Assembly (NCBI GenBank): GCA_030248195.1
Contig: JASAND010012488.1
Span: 1 to 64,000, forward strand
Source: Trissonchulus latispiculum
Lineage: Eukaryota > Nematoda > Enoplea > Enoplida > Ironidae
Direction: 5' to 3'
Length of the DNA stretch: 64,000 nucleotides
Made by a program: the position numbers and the translations under genes. Positions 1 through 12,191 of the stretch are shown here, in pieces; position 1 is the first letter of the stretch; each line of letters starts with the position of its first letter. Below the pieces are notes generated by a model. The model made no database searches. It was not told the origin of the DNA and was given only the letters and a program-made list of their open reading frames with translations.

Positions 1-744
1 TCCCCTGCCTGAATTAGCTTTCTTGACGATATCTTACTGGCATTTTTTAAGGAGGCGAAAGTGAGGGCACCCTCCCTAGGGAGGAGGAAGTGGGCGGCTA
101 CTGAAATTACTGAAATGTGTTGGGGGCGAGCCCACGGGGCAAATTTATTTAGTTTTACCGAATAATTAGCATTTTTAAGTAGAAATGTACCGGAGCCTGG
201 CCTCTCATCGAGTCCAGGCGCCAGTGGTCAGGCCCCAGTCCTCACCGTAGACAGAACTTTGAAAAATTTGAAAATTTTTTTACCAAAAATTTAGAAATTT
301 CGAAAGTCAAAAAAATATGGCGTGTCACACCTCGCATACTTTTTGTTTTTCTGTGGGGAAAGGTTTCCTGCCGATACACTCACTCCGTAAGTTCTCTAGT
401 TTAACTTAGCTATGTTCGACTAAGTTCATATTCTGAGTCCAGTCTTGTACGTTTTCGATAGTAGTCTGGATTTTTATGTGCTCACTAAGGTGAGCAGTAG
501 CGCAATAAAATGCGAAATGCAAGATATTGTTTCGTGGCTATAGACTTTTTTGCTGAACCATTAGCAATAGTAATAGCTTTTATTATCGTTTTGACGCGTG
601 TATATGCACACAATATCTAGACTTTTAATTTCCAATATGCATCATAGTTCCTACTCTAGACAAATGTTTCCCGTTTTTATTTAATGCTGATGGGTGTATA
701 ACAAAACAGTGTAGCTAGCAAAAGTGAAGGTGGTCTGTACAAAT

Positions 745-1876
745 ATGCAAATTATCAACGTTAAAGTTTTGTCTGCACTCAAAAAATAGCATAAGTGCTC
801 ACAGCTGTGGAGATACGTGGTATAGTGTGAAAATATATGCAATCTGTTGTACAGGCTAGGTGAATAAAATATATTTTTCTCATCTCGCTGCGAAAAGGGA
901 CGATGTCATATGGATATGTGTGCAATAGTGCGTAATGTGACAACTTAAACTACAGGAGACGGTAGTATTGAGGCTGTCGGCTATTTTCCACGAAGAATTT
1001 ACAGTACACACTGTCAGTGCACGGGAAATTAATAAAGGTCGACTCACGATACAACATGCTCTAATCTCTAATTTAACTTCTCATGTTTCGCTAAGATTTT
1101 TTTAGTTAACTTTACATCATTTTATATTAGTCTGATACATATTCGCGATCTAAGGTGAGCTAAAGGTGGAAGGGGGCGTAATATACTATTTCGCCGCTAT
1201 ATATATAGATTTTGATTATGCAACACGATAATAATAATACCTACTCTTTGTTTTTGACACGTGCGTCTATGCATACAAGAAATGCAGGCTTTATCACTTT
1301 CAAATATGCAAATTAGTCCCTGCTCTACAATATCTATTTCGCATTATATTCAATCCTTTATACATGCAGTAACAATGTAGCTAGCAAAGAACAAGCTAGC
1401 CTCCACAAATGTGCAAATTTCTCGAGATAAATGTTTCTTTGCACTACAAAAAGACAGATGATTTCCTTGTTCAGCAGATACGTATATATAATACGATATA
1501 ATATGGATATATGCATTGTTTTAGGGCACAGGTGATTCCAGTTTCTGTCACCCAGATCGGAAAAGTTGCGAAGACAAACTGCGACTGTACTCATTACAAC
1601 TCGCTAGAACTAGAGAAGGTGGCGAAAGGTGGCGGAAAGTGGAAAGCCCGCCACCTAGTGAGCACATACATTTCAACATGCATTTCCTATGGACGCACAG
1701 ACGTACACACTCTGCTAAGTGGAAGGTGGCGAGCAAACACTCGTCTCAATCTTATATGCAAATTAAGTTTCACATAGCTACACCTGCAGGCTTCTGTATG
1801 CAAAGTATACGTTGCAGCAGAGCAAGACAGAAGAGAAGTGTCGGTAGCTAACTACGTATGTCCTGTATATGCAAAT
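745..1876. repeat. Diverged tandem duplication carrying four ATGCAAAT octamers
   Basis: Two segments about 570-660 bp apart resemble each other. Around 711-800 and 1375-1460 both contain tgtagctagcaaa, then a 'gtacaaatatgcaaat' or 'ccacaaatgtgcaaat' stretch, then a 'tttgcact' stretch. A weaker third copy lies around 1690-1880. The octamer ATGCAAAT occurs at 745-752, 1306-1313, 1756-1763 and 1869-1876, with a variant at about 1405-1412. ATGCAAAT is the classic POU/Oct binding sequence; any binding here is inference. No coding region was recognised in 1-2700; the small ORFs around 1358-1851 overlap these repeats and look fortuitous. Confidence 0.4.
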
Positions 1877-2699
1877 GTTTGGAAAGTAGTTTCCGGGTAC
1901 TGCCTCTCTAAAAACTTCCTTCTTTAAAAACTATGTCTCTAAAACGGGCCACACGAGACGGTCAGGAGCAAATTACTCCAAAATCAAAATGGTTTAAGAA
2001 GTTTTGTTAGTTAGTACCTAGTGTTTTCAGGTAAAATAAAATTATAAAATGAAAGTAAACTGAAAATGTAATCAATTTTAATTAATTAATTAATTTAAGA
2101 AAAGTGAATTATATATTTTTAAAACAAGAATCCAATTAATTTATCTGGCACTTGAGTGAGTTTAAAATTTTACATTTGTGAGTAAACCGCACTGTGCGAT
2201 CACAAATAATTAGCTTTTAATCCAAAGTTTTATGAAGTTTCACTAGGAAATTAAGGTTATGTTGCAGAACTACGTTAATCTTCGTACTTAATGCAGCTTT
2301 AGCTCGCTTACTTGCTTTCGTGCTGTTCATGCTTGCCCATATTGCTTCCAATTTCCAGAGATAAGCAGTTGAAGTTAGCCAAATGTGTTATGAGATTTAC
2401 AGTTAGATATAATGCAAAAGCTTTCTAAAATTTGTTTGCATTTAAGGTTAGAGGAAGCGGACAGCACAACGATGGTACGAAACTCAGAAAATTGCTGAAC
2501 TAAGCAGGGTTATAAAATAATAATAAAAGTCGTGTGTAATGTGTATCAGTATCAACTTGCGACACCCTGACAATTAATTGGAAATCACTATAATCCCTTT
2601 TAAATATTAAAACGCCTTTAAAATAGCTTAAAACTAAAAATCTGTTCAATTTAAACTCAATTTGAATAAAGAACCCTGAAAGCAGTTAAATTATAAAAG

Positions 2700-2845
2700 G
2701 GCCATCCCCGAAAATTGGGTTAAAAATTTTTCGGGTACCCAAAAATACTCGGGTAACCAGGTAGTGTCACAATTACCCGACATAGGGCTTCGGGTAGTAC
2801 CGGGTACCCGGGTCCAAATTTTTGGACCCGTACCTTAGGTATGTA
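2700..2845. repeat. CGGGTACC-rich palindromic cluster
   Basis: A short block contains many copies of CGGGTA/TACCCG in both orientations, for example 'cgggtacccgggtcc' near 2800. It resembles the subterminal arrays of the larger elements in this window, but I could not place element ends. No gene was seen in 2850-4440 apart from the start of the duplicated segment near 3958. Confidence 0.4.
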
Positions 2846-4444
2846 CAATCCAGTTTCTGTTAAGATGTCATTGGTGGTGGTTGCTTGGCACAGTATAGTA
2901 GCATACAAAAGATTTAAAATAGAAACAAAACATAGGTGCAAGAATATTACTCTTATGGATCAAATCCCTTGCAAGAGATCGTTTAATCGGATGCTCTGAA
3001 CAATCAATTCCTTTACCCTACTATAGAGTGAGCTTGTGCTTATTGGCATTGTCTTTAAACTTGAATAGAGAACCTTAACCTTTCACACTTAACACAGAGT
3101 TAATACAGAGTTAAGCCCTCGCAAGATTCGAATCTACAGAAATGTCCAATCGAAAGGTCGTCTGCAGAAAAGTTTTTACTCTGTTTCTGAACCTCGTGGT
3201 AAAATGTTTGTAAAACCTCTTGGCAAAGTGCAAAGGCTTGCATCACATTACCCTTACTCTTTAATTGTATCCTTGTAATAAAGCACATTGAACACACTGG
3301 TCTCTTCTGATGGCAGTTCCTTCTCTGAACTGGAAGTGGATGAATTATTGGAAGTCAGGAAACGTTCTGGTTCTTTTCTGGTTCCTGGGGTTTATACAAA
3401 TCTGGTTTGCCATCCAGTCCCCTGATGTTTCGTGTTTGTCGTTGCAAGACTTCAGTTAACTTATCGGACCTTCAGTTTAACCTTCACCTACCAAATAATT
3501 TGAAACTGTATATCTCAAGAGTACGCCTTTATGTCGGCTGCTTCTTAAGCTTTTAAGCTATAAAATAGATTTTTCAGCTGTGGCAGAACCAGATGGACCC
3601 AGCAAAGAGCCAGGCCAGTAAAGCTGGACAGGGCGGTAAAGCTAAGTGCAGGTGATCGGCTTGGCCAGCTTGATACTGATGCGACAGGTTGGGAGGGAAT
3701 TTCAGGCCGGTGGCAAACACTACGTCAATTACTAAGGTAGTAAGCTAGGTTTTCAGACATGGGCATGCCAAGACATGCCAAGGTATGCCAATGTCTCATG
3801 AAAAAGGTATGATGTAGCTGTTGTGTACTAACACAACTGACTTTAATTACAAACTATAGATATAGGCGATCAGAGTTCAACTATAAACTCTAAGCTTTGG
3901 AAAACTAATGTTTCCAAACATTAGCAGTAGCAGTCATTTTATGTCAAAAACTTCATGGGGGATGCTTTATTGCAGATGTGAATAAATTATAAAGTGCATA
4001 CAAGTACAAATTCGTCATAACAAATGCCAATGTGCAGATTAGATTGTATACTATCTAGCTTGCTATTTGATGAGAAAATTCAGAAAAGTTAAGGTATTCA
4101 ATTTTGCAAAAATATCTCCAGCAGTCATCGATTCTCTAAAAATTCCGACATTCAATTTGAAAAAGAATTTCATAAGCCAAGAATTTTATGAGACAATAGA
4201 AAGTTATTCCAATCCAGGACAGAGAACTGAGTCGTGTATCGAAGTATAAATTAAACTTTTCTGCGTTCAAGACTAAAGTTTCAGCCATACTAAAAAGAAT
4301 TTGCATATTTTTAGCTAAAAAGAATTATTCAATGTGTTCAAAACTTGGTATTTTGTTCGTTTCCATACATTCCCGCACATTTCATACATTGTCAACCATA
4401 AGCATTTTCGAATCACCTCATCAACTTTTTCGAATCTAAATTTC

Positions 4445-7400
4445 TTAAAACCAAAATTCGCGACTATCACTGTCTGATCCATACTGAGCTTCCAGATTAA
4501 TGTCGCCCAGGTCATAGGTCGGCCCGTTGACATAGTTGTCGGGGATAGTGATCTTTTTCTCCAACTGTCCCGGAATACCGACCGTGCCCCCGGGGAGGGT
4601 ATCACCGCAGTCGTGATAGATTCTCAAGACTGGATCGATAGTGCTCCATTCTCGCGCTTCGCCGCGGATATCGAAACGACCGTCCGAACCCGATCTTGTC
4701 TCGGCCATATCGTCATCGAAACCGACTGAAACAGACGAAAGAATACAACAAATAATTGTAGTTGACAAGCTAGGAGTAGACAGATTTGTTGATTCGTGCC
4801 GATTTGCCTCGGTCGGGAATCAAACCACAGACATCCCGAGACTGCAGTCAGGCGTGCAACCACTATACCACGGAGCCAGGAGAGATGAGCACATAACTTC
4901 AGTATGTCATTGTTGCTCTCTGTACATTAGAGTAGAAGATATAGTAAAGGGACTGTATGTGGGCCACCCTGCAAAGTGGGCCGCAAAAACAGATTTTTGG
5001 CTCTATTTTTTCTTCAGCTGAAAGATAGATCCTAATTTTATGTCACCTGATAGCTCAAGTCAGCCTGCATTTCGTCACGTGCTTAAATTGCCCAATAAGA
5101 CAATATATCGTCAGATTTCAGCGCGCAAAGTCGGTCTACTTTCAATGTTGATGGGTGAAAACCATTTTGCCGCAGTGATAACACGTAAGTATTTTGCTTT
5201 AGAAATTTGTTGACATTAATAAACTGCAATAAAATTTATATCAATGCTTACGCATCAATAGCAATCAAGCTTTACTATTTCTCTACACATTTATGTAAGA
5301 ATTAATATCAGATTATGTTTCGCGGACGTGCACTGATTCGTTTTCGAAGACATGCGATTTTTTGCTGAATTCCTTGCAAAGTGGGCCATATGTCTTCCAA
5401 AGTGAATCAGGCTCAGCAAAGTGGGCCTAATGCTAAATAGTACTACAGAACATTGACAAACTGCTACTGACTACGGTTTATGTGCTGAAATTACTGTTTT
5501 CACACGGAAATTTCAGTACGTCAATTATCTGTTACTTTATGGTAATAGTTAAGTTTAGCAAACTTATATCTAAAATTAATGGTTTTCTATTGATTTAATT
5601 GAAGTATGATTACCCGAGATGAAACCGGGTCACTATTTGCTGACCCTGTGACCCGGTCGATCCCTGACTCGGTGACCCGGTGACCAGGTGTTTTAGAAAT
5701 TCGGTTTAAGCTTACTGACAGCAGACGGAGCATGGAACATTTTAGATTTCATTTTTCTAGTTAAGATTCAGCGCAATCATAGTTTCAAACCTAGTTCTAA
5801 TTAAAGAATGAAAGAAAGTTCCTAAGCGTAACAGGACATTACAAATATTATGAGGACACTACAGCGACAAGCACTTAAAAAACTACACGATTAAGTTAAA
5901 AATATTCCTATTGCTAGTTTTTGAGTTATTATTGAAGTTTTCAGGTGGTAAAACGGTAAAAATTCAAAAAAATATGCTTTAACAGCACAAAATTTCCCCA
6001 ATCAAAAATACCGGGTCTGGCCGGGTCAGAGCTCCTGACCCGGTGACCGGTCCATATAGTGACCGACCCGTTGACCCGTTGCCCCGGTGACCCAATTTCA
6101 TCTCTGATGTTTACTTTAATCTTAATTGTTTCTAGTATAAGTGGAATAAATTTCATAACATTTGTTATGTTAGAGTGTCTAGTGCTTGAGGACGAACGGC
6201 GGACGACTGTAGCCGGCAGCGGCAAGGATCCAGTTTTTGGACTGTCACCGACTCAAAGCTTTTTGGTTATGAAACTGTTCACTTATAAAATATTTTTCTT
6301 GTATGTCTAGGCTAAATAGAACAAAGCCAAACCTTCTCTGGTCTGCTCAACAACATCTAATTGCCCTTTCCATTTAATTGAAATGGATGATTACAATAAA
6401 CTGATTAGGACTGGATTTTAACGGACTAAATTTTAATCCGGCGAGCTAAGAGCTAAACGGATAAAATTTAATCCTATTCGTTTAATGCACCTATGATAAA
6501 ACTTTTATCCAAATCCCATTTCTTTAATGCTGCTTCAGACTAGGAAAACTAGTTAATTTTAATCCGTTGAACTCGGCTACCTTATTTTCAAACTTGTTTT
6601 TAATCCTCGTATTAAGGAATTAAAATGTGATGGATTAAAATTTTTAATGTTGCTTCTTTTATGGCGAATTAAACGGATTAAATTTAACTCGTTTAATCCT
6701 TGGACTAATTTAAGACAAATATATACTAAAATAGAGTACAGCGACATTATCGCCGTCTTCGTCGGTCATCGGAAGGATAACTCAAAAGCTGATCCGGCTC
6801 TCAGGCGGCCGACGGCCGGACGCTGCCAGCCGTTCTCAAGCATAAAATCTATTTTTTACCACGTGTGCTCTTAAAAAAACTGCCGGACGGTGCAAATCAA
6901 ACGTTCAAATAATGTGTTTTTGCTTTTTAGCAATGCCTTATCTACTTTATTGGATCAACATAATGCTGTCCAGCCACCACAGTTGTGGGATGGTGGGATG
7001 GTGTGGTGGTTAGGGTTCCGTATGTGATTGGATTGAAAGCCGCGATGAGCTGTATCAGGGGTCGAAACTTAAGATGATTGAATATTACGTCCATGGTGAA
7101 TTCCCCTTCCTACATGCCCGAATTTTGGAACAGTCGTTACTTCTTTTGTATATTTTAATTGCAACTTTGTGTTTATTGGATAGTAATTGTAATTACTTTT
7201 GACGGAAACCGGGTTTTGTTTTATGTATATATTATATGTATGTAGGTTATTGTTATATGTGACTTATATTTGATGTTAAAAGTTAGTTTGCATTGTTTAT
7301 TAAATGTAAAATGTGTTTTGTTCACAGTATCAGTAGTGATTATGTCATAAATACTAGTTAGGCCCACATTAAAGGACCCCCGACCCACTTTATAAACCCA

Positions 7401-9884
7401 CTGATTCACATTACAAGCCAGCTTGTAAAGTGGATCACAGTCAAGTTTAATTAGTTAATTAATTGATAATAATAAAGCAGTTCATTTGTTTTCGTTCAAA
7501 CTTAGGAAACTCAGAAAACACATTATAGTGATCCATCACATAAAATTTTTTAGCTATATCTGCAAGGAGTAAAAAGTTCGACAGCCTTAAACACAAACTC
7601 GTTGTTTTGCAGAAAAAAGCAGGGATGGAAACTGGGTCATGGGTCACTGGGTCATGGGTCGTTTGGGTCGCCATTTTTGCTTGGGTCACTGGGTCTTGGG
7701 TCACCAATTTTGTAAACCGTTTGGGTCAGTGTGGGTCTGGGTCAAACTTCCTGTGGGTCACTTTGGGTCTGGGTCAGCAATTTTTATTGGGTCATTTTGG
7801 GTCTGGGTCACAGGGTTTTAACAAATTTCAAATTCGAAGATCTGGCATTGTTCCAATTACGTAAAACTGTCGCTGCTACAAAAATTTTTCGCGCCGTTGG
7901 CGCGAATTTTAAATTGAATTTAGTATTGCTTCTCTCAATTCAGTAGAGTTAGCTGTGACTTGTCCGGCCATTGTTTTAGCTGGTTCACGTAACAAAAGCC
8001 ATGTACACTTCCATAGATTTTAAAATTTTAAATATTTTGCTACATCAACCGATCAGATCTTCCAATGTAAAATAACTATTATTGAAAAATAATGAAACTG
8101 ACAAGATTGAGGAGCTCTGAATCTACAAACTATACATGTCGGTATGTACATATAAGGTATACTTCTTACCCAACTTCAAAAATCAAGAAAGTTACGGCGT
8201 TTCAAAACCACTTCACAAAAGGATAATGTAAAGTCAGTTAAGGTCGAGTTATTTTATTGGGTCATTTGGGTCTGGGTCATGAGAATTCTTGGGTCAGCTG
8301 GGTCTGGGTCACGAAAACGATTGGGTCATTTGGGTCTGGGTCACGGAATTTTCAAATTTCATTGGTCGCCTTGGGTCTGGGTCACATTTGCGTTTGGGTC
8401 AAGTGGGTCATGGGTCAGAAATAATGACCCAGTTTCCATCCCTGGAAAAAAGGTGACCCAGATTCAGTCCCTTTACTATAAATGAATCTTAGAACAAGTT
8501 ACCCCTTAAAAGGGGAATGAATACCGCCGTAGTGTTTTAAATTTATGTGTTTAATGTTTTGTTTGTTTTGCATAGAACATATTGTTCAACTGTACTGTGA
8601 CGTTAGCATTTGACTAGTTTCTTTCTACTCCCCAACATTTGCGGTTTCTGAGACAAAAGAATGGCAGCATTTTATTGCCAATGCCAATTGGTGAGAAAGA
8701 AAAATTCTGCCGGAAGAAGGATTCGATCTGTGTCCGGACCAGCGCAAAGCGGACACTCTAACCACTTCACAACTCTGACATTTACGAATTTATCGACTAA
8801 ACCGCTAGAAAGAAAATTCTGATTTATTTATATCTGTTTATTTAAACAATTTATTCTACATATGTAAATTCTAAAGCAAAGTAAACACTAATGAAACAAA
8901 TACAGTGCAAGCGCAAAATCAATCTTTTCACACGAAATTTGTTATTGCAGTTTTAGCTATTTATTGATTTTTTTAAACCTGTGCCAATCAAGTGACAGCA
9001 AATAACGCCCGGTTTTCGGTAAGATCAGAAAAGGCAGTCAGTGATTGTTTGCAAAACAATTTACAGAGCGAAGAAATTGAAGAAAATATACGGTAAACAA
9101 TGCTATAAAAATTGCAAAATCAAAGAAAACCTGTTGGGCAAAAAAACCTGCATACTAGGGACATGTGTTGAAGATAGGAAGGAAATCCTCCGCGCCAAGC
9201 AATTTACATACAAAACATAGACATTCAGATGGGTCAACCCATTACAAGTATACCGCCTCCGGCGGTATAAAAACTGAAATAGTCTTCCTTACCACCATAC
9301 ATTAACACGGGGTCTAATCCTGAAGGGGTCTGCCAGGCCAGAGTCTGGCGAGGGGTCTACTCCTGAAAATGCCAAAATGTTAAACCGGTCTATCCCTCGA
9401 CTCGAAACAATTGCCACAGCAAACAATTTTTAACATATTTAGCCGAAAATTAGCAAAAATAAAGTGAATTCTTGCGATTTTTAAAAATGCTTTGAAAAAT
9501 CGCTAAAATTTGCTAAAAAAATGGGCAATTCTTGTTGAACATCGCAGAGGAGACTGCCAACTTATTAATTAATAATAACTTATTATTTAATTACTACCAA
9601 TCACTCATTAGCTCTAGCGCATCCATCCGGTTTGTTCTGCTTGATTTATCAAAAACCACTAATTAACTACAAACCTTAACAATTAATCACTAATTCTGGT
9701 AAGAAACTATTAATTTACATCTGTCCCTTTCCTCCAATCTGATGAGGACATCCTTGGCTTCGGCAGCATTCTGGCTACAGACAAGTCTTCCTATGATATG
9801 AACTTTTTGAAGGCGACCCGGCCGACCCAGTACGACCAGAAATAGAGATGTAACTAAGCCCAAATGAAGTGCAAATTGAATCAT
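4445..9884 (-). CDS. Transthyretin-like (TTL) secreted protein, copy A; two exons
   Basis: Exon 1 is 9719-9884 and exon 2 is 4445-4725, joined in phase 1 (donor GTAAAT, acceptor ctgtttcag), giving about 148 aa. Residues 1-20 form a signal peptide (MIQFALHLGLVTSLFLVVLG). The mature part has the TTL pattern: a GRLVC strand, 'FGFDDD', 'GRFDIRG', the conserved 'RIYHDCGD', then 'DLGDINLEAQYG' near the C-terminus. TTL proteins are small secreted nematode proteins with a transthyretin-like beta-sandwich; their ligands are mostly unknown. The acceptor 'tttagatcag' 8 nt upstream of the ATG suggests an upstream 5' UTR exon or trans-splicing. The 4993 bp intron is filled with repeats, including 5614-6106 and 7620-8444. 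Relative to copy B it has seven extra residues after 'YHDCGD'. Exon pairing is inferred from phase and from copy B. Confidence 0.85.
4803..4873 (-). repeat. tRNA-like sequence, probably tRNA-derived SINE head
   Basis: Read on the minus strand it has an A-box-like 'TGGTATAGTGGTTGCACG' and a B-box-like 'GGTTTGATTCCCG' at tRNA spacing. Acceptor and T stems do not pair well, so it is more likely a tRNA-derived SINE or pseudogene than a functional tRNA. It lies in the intron of TTL copy A. Confidence 0.45.
5614..6106. mobile_element. Degenerate hAT-like MITE with GACCCGGT end arrays
   Basis: Starts CCGAGATGAAACCGGGTCAC and ends near 'cccaatttcatctctg', matching the termini of the intact copy at 45244-46335. 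Both ends carry arrays of TGACCCGG. The interior (about 5730-6000) is homologous to 45960-46230, sharing for example 'gacattacaaatatta' and 'aaaaaactacacga'. About 0.6 kb of the interior seen in the other copy is missing, and no clean target duplication remains, so this is an older, internally deleted copy. Confidence 0.75.
6355..6720. repeat. GGATTAAA / TTTAATCC palindromic array
   Basis: AT-rich block with more than ten copies of (A/C)GGATTAAA or TTTAATCC in both orientations. It resembles the GGCTTAAAC arrays at 21161-21430 in organisation, not sequence. A GC-rich piece follows at about 6730-6880 and shares cggacg/gccggc motifs with 6180-6230. No termini resolved. Confidence 0.45.
7620..8444. 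mobile_element. hAT-like non-autonomous element with GGGTCTGGGTCA arrays (copy 1)
   Basis: Terminal inverted repeat CAGGGATGGAAACTGGGTCA at 7620, mirrored by TGACCCAGTTTCCATCCCTG ending at 8444. A perfect 8 bp target duplication GAAAAAAG sits at 7612-7619 and 8445-8452. Both ends (about 7630-7815 and 8255-8420) hold arrays of TGGGTC and TGGGTCTGGGTCA in the same orientation. The middle is unrelated AT-rich DNA without coding capacity. An 8 bp target duplication and a CAGGG start are hAT superfamily hallmarks. It lies in the intron of TTL copy A. ORFs here are array translations. Confidence 0.88.
8709..8779 (-). repeat. tRNA-like sequence, probable SINE head
   Basis: On the minus strand an A-box-like 'GTGAAGTGGTTAGAGTG' is followed about 35 nt later by a B-box-like 'GATCGAATCC'. 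The stems are imperfect, so this is more likely tRNA-derived than a functional tRNA. The rest of 8450-9700 is AT-rich intron of TTL copy A. Confidence 0.4.
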
Positions 9885-10504
9885 GGTTAGACTTTCTGAT
9901 CTAAAGGATAAGAAAATGAGAATCAGTTGAGAAACTCATAACAATTTTCTGATATTCAATACAAATTAATAAAAGAAAAACTTAAAATTTCCCAACTTGA
10001 TTAAAATTACTAAAATTGACCGAAAAATATCCCAGATGCAGTGCAAATCCAATCGTCCGGATAAGATCAGATTTCAATGCATGTAATAAAGTAAGAATCA
10101 TTTGAATAGTTTAAACTGAAAGTTTTTTGAGCTATGGATTATTGTTTAGTCTGAAATGCAATAATTATACATTCAGATCAAAAATGTTAGTTAATAAAAT
10201 GTAAATTAGCTGAACGCGCTAATCCGGATTTTTGCATAACTTGCTTTTTCTGCGCAGAAGTTGAATGAATGACTGAGTCTGAATCGATATTTCTAATAAG
10301 TCTATTTTTGATGAAACTTTCTAACAAAATTCCACACTTTTTAGCGTACATCATTAATTGACAACATTGTTAGAATAAATAATAGATTAAATAGATTAAA
10401 TTGAACTAGACTAAATAATTAGGATAAACTTTATGTCCTACACTGAGGAGCTTAAACTATGCTTCGTAGTGTTTCAGCAAGAGTGCATAATTGCACTATA
10501 TATA

Positions 10505-11269
10505 AGAAGAAGAGTAAGCCACTAGAGGGCTCCTCTTCTTGGCATTGCGTAACGGTTCTCCGACCACAATACGCGAATGTTCCCCCGTTTGGTGGGGGGG
10601 GGGTAGCTCTCTTTGACAAAGCATACCCCCCTCCGTTTGGTGGGGGGGGGTAGCAGAAAAGAGGTCCCCGTTTGGTGGGGGGGGTAGCCAACAGCCAATG
10701 AGATTGCAGAGACCCCCTCCCCGTTTGGTGGGGGGGTAGAGCAGAGGATTACGGTAGTTTTTGTTCAATTCGCAAAAGGGTCCCCGTTTGGTGGGGGGGG
10801 GGGGGGTAGCCAACAGCCAATGAGATTGCAGAGACCCCCTCCCCGTTGGGTGGGGGGGGGGGAGGGTAGAGCAGAGGATTACGGTAGTTTTTGTTCAATT
10901 CGCAAAAGGGTCCCCGTTTGGTGGGGGGGTAACAAAGAGGTCCCCGTTTGGTGGGGGGGGGTATGCAAGGGGTCCCCGTTTGGTTGGGGGGGGTATGCAA
11001 AAGGGGTCCCGTTTGGGGGAGGGGTCGCCAACAGCCAATCAGATTCATTCAATCTTAGCCTGACTTGGCGACCCCCCCTCCAAACGGGGACCCCATTCTG
11101 CCTACCCCTCCACCAAACGGGGACCCCTTTTGCATACCCCCCCCACCAAACGGGGAGGGGGTATGCTTGTCGACCCCCCCACCAAACGGGGGAACATTCG
11201 CGTATTGTGGTCGGAGCACCGTTACGCAATGCCAAGAAGAGAAGCCCTCTAGTGGCTTACTCTTCTTCT
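10505..11269. mobile_element. Fold-back element with CCCCGTTTGGTGGGG arrays (G-runs)
   Basis: About 90 bp at each end are inverted copies, from 'agaagaagagtaagccacta' at 10505 to its mirror ending at 11269. The interior is about a dozen copies of CCCGTTTGGTGGGGGGG, mostly plus-oriented on the left and minus-oriented after about 11070. A unit of roughly 125-130 bp is tandemly duplicated: 'tagccaacagccaatgagat' occurs at about 10685 and 10808. Copy B of the segmental duplication lacks it, so insertion followed that duplication. ORFs such as 10820-11332 are array translations. Confidence 0.8.
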
Positions 11270-12014
11270 ATAATATTAGGGAATAAATTATGGACTCTTG
11301 GTTTCAGTGAGCTACAGATTTTTGTTGAGTAATATTGTAGAACGATAACAGATGACACACAATATCATATTTTCTTTGAACGAACTTCCTGTTTTAGTTA
11401 ACTGAATAGGTGTAATTCGCACAATGCAACCTACGCATTCGAACATTGTTTTAATGCGACATTGTACATTTCCATTTCAAACATATTAATGAGTCTAACC
11501 CTAGATGTAAAAACTGAGCTGAATCGGAGCACAATTGAACAATGGATTTCTTTCATTCATATTTTATTTATTAACATAGTATTTAACATATTTTATGGTC
11601 AAAGCGGAACATTTTTGCGAGGTTCTTAAAAGTCAAGTACGAGTTTTGATTATTTCGATAAACTACTGCTCAAAGTTGAGGTCTGTAGTCTGTCTCAAAT
11701 TAAATGCTGACTTAACTTTTTGTAAAGTGGTCAAAATATCGAAACTGGACAAATCTCAAGGAAAAAACAAAAGAAAACTTTAAAGGTGCTTTAAAGGCAC
11801 AGACACGCGTCGACGCGCACCAACACGTCGGCTTGTATAGCATGCCCGCAAATGCGCCAAGGCGCCGCTACTCGCAGCTAGAACCACAGAGTCAACATTT
11901 AGACAAACTTTGACTCTGTCCGAAGCTACGCCCGCTAGAATGGGTAGCGTTAAACTCGTTCATTGTGTTAAATTTAGATTTGGTTATACTGCTCGTAAAC
12001 ACTAAGTCATAGAT

Positions 12015-12191
12015 GAATAAAGCATGAATCCAGTGTGAACTTACCGAAAGCAGTGCTGAATTGTAACAATACTCGACTACAATAAAATGAGACTGAGAAT
12101 TGCTTAATAGTACATAGTGCTGTTTCAATCTAGTTTGAGCCAGAATTAACACAAAGACTCTGCGACCGGTCTTCTAGCCAATTAAAATGAC
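12015..12191 (-). promoter_or_regulatory. Conserved 177 bp block, candidate 5' UTR exon/promoter of TTL copy A
   Basis: Aligns without a single gap to 34427-34603, with about six substitutions, while flanking duplicated DNA has many indels. On the minus strand it contains a strong donor, TTTCG|GTAAGT, at the 12045/12044 boundary. TTL exon 1 downstream has an acceptor 8 nt before its ATG. A non-coding first exon spliced to TTL exon 1 would fit and explain the conservation. The plus strand offers another reading, listed at 12187-12268. Function is inference. Confidence 0.45.

Noticed and set aside
4067..4249. 60-codon plus-strand ORF in the duplicated segment
   Set aside because: The matching region in copy B (about 31470-31610) does not keep the frame.
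4803..4873. Functional tRNA gene
   Set aside because: A and B boxes are recognisable, but acceptor and T stems do not pair; the same holds for 8709-8779, 36737-36808 and 37777-37847.
4641..5021. 126-codon plus-strand ORF
   Set aside because: Antisense to TTL exon 2 and runs on into intron and SINE-like sequence.
7607..7946. Gly/Trp/Val-rich ORFs in three frames
   Set aside because: Translations of TGGGTCTGGGTCA arrays; the same happens at 8279-8485, 38271-38474 and 38884-39177.
10820..11332. 170-codon ORF and overlapping Pro/Gly-rich ORFs
   Set aside because: They are translations of the CCCCGTTTGGTGGGG arrays on both strands; open frames follow from the repeat, not from selection.
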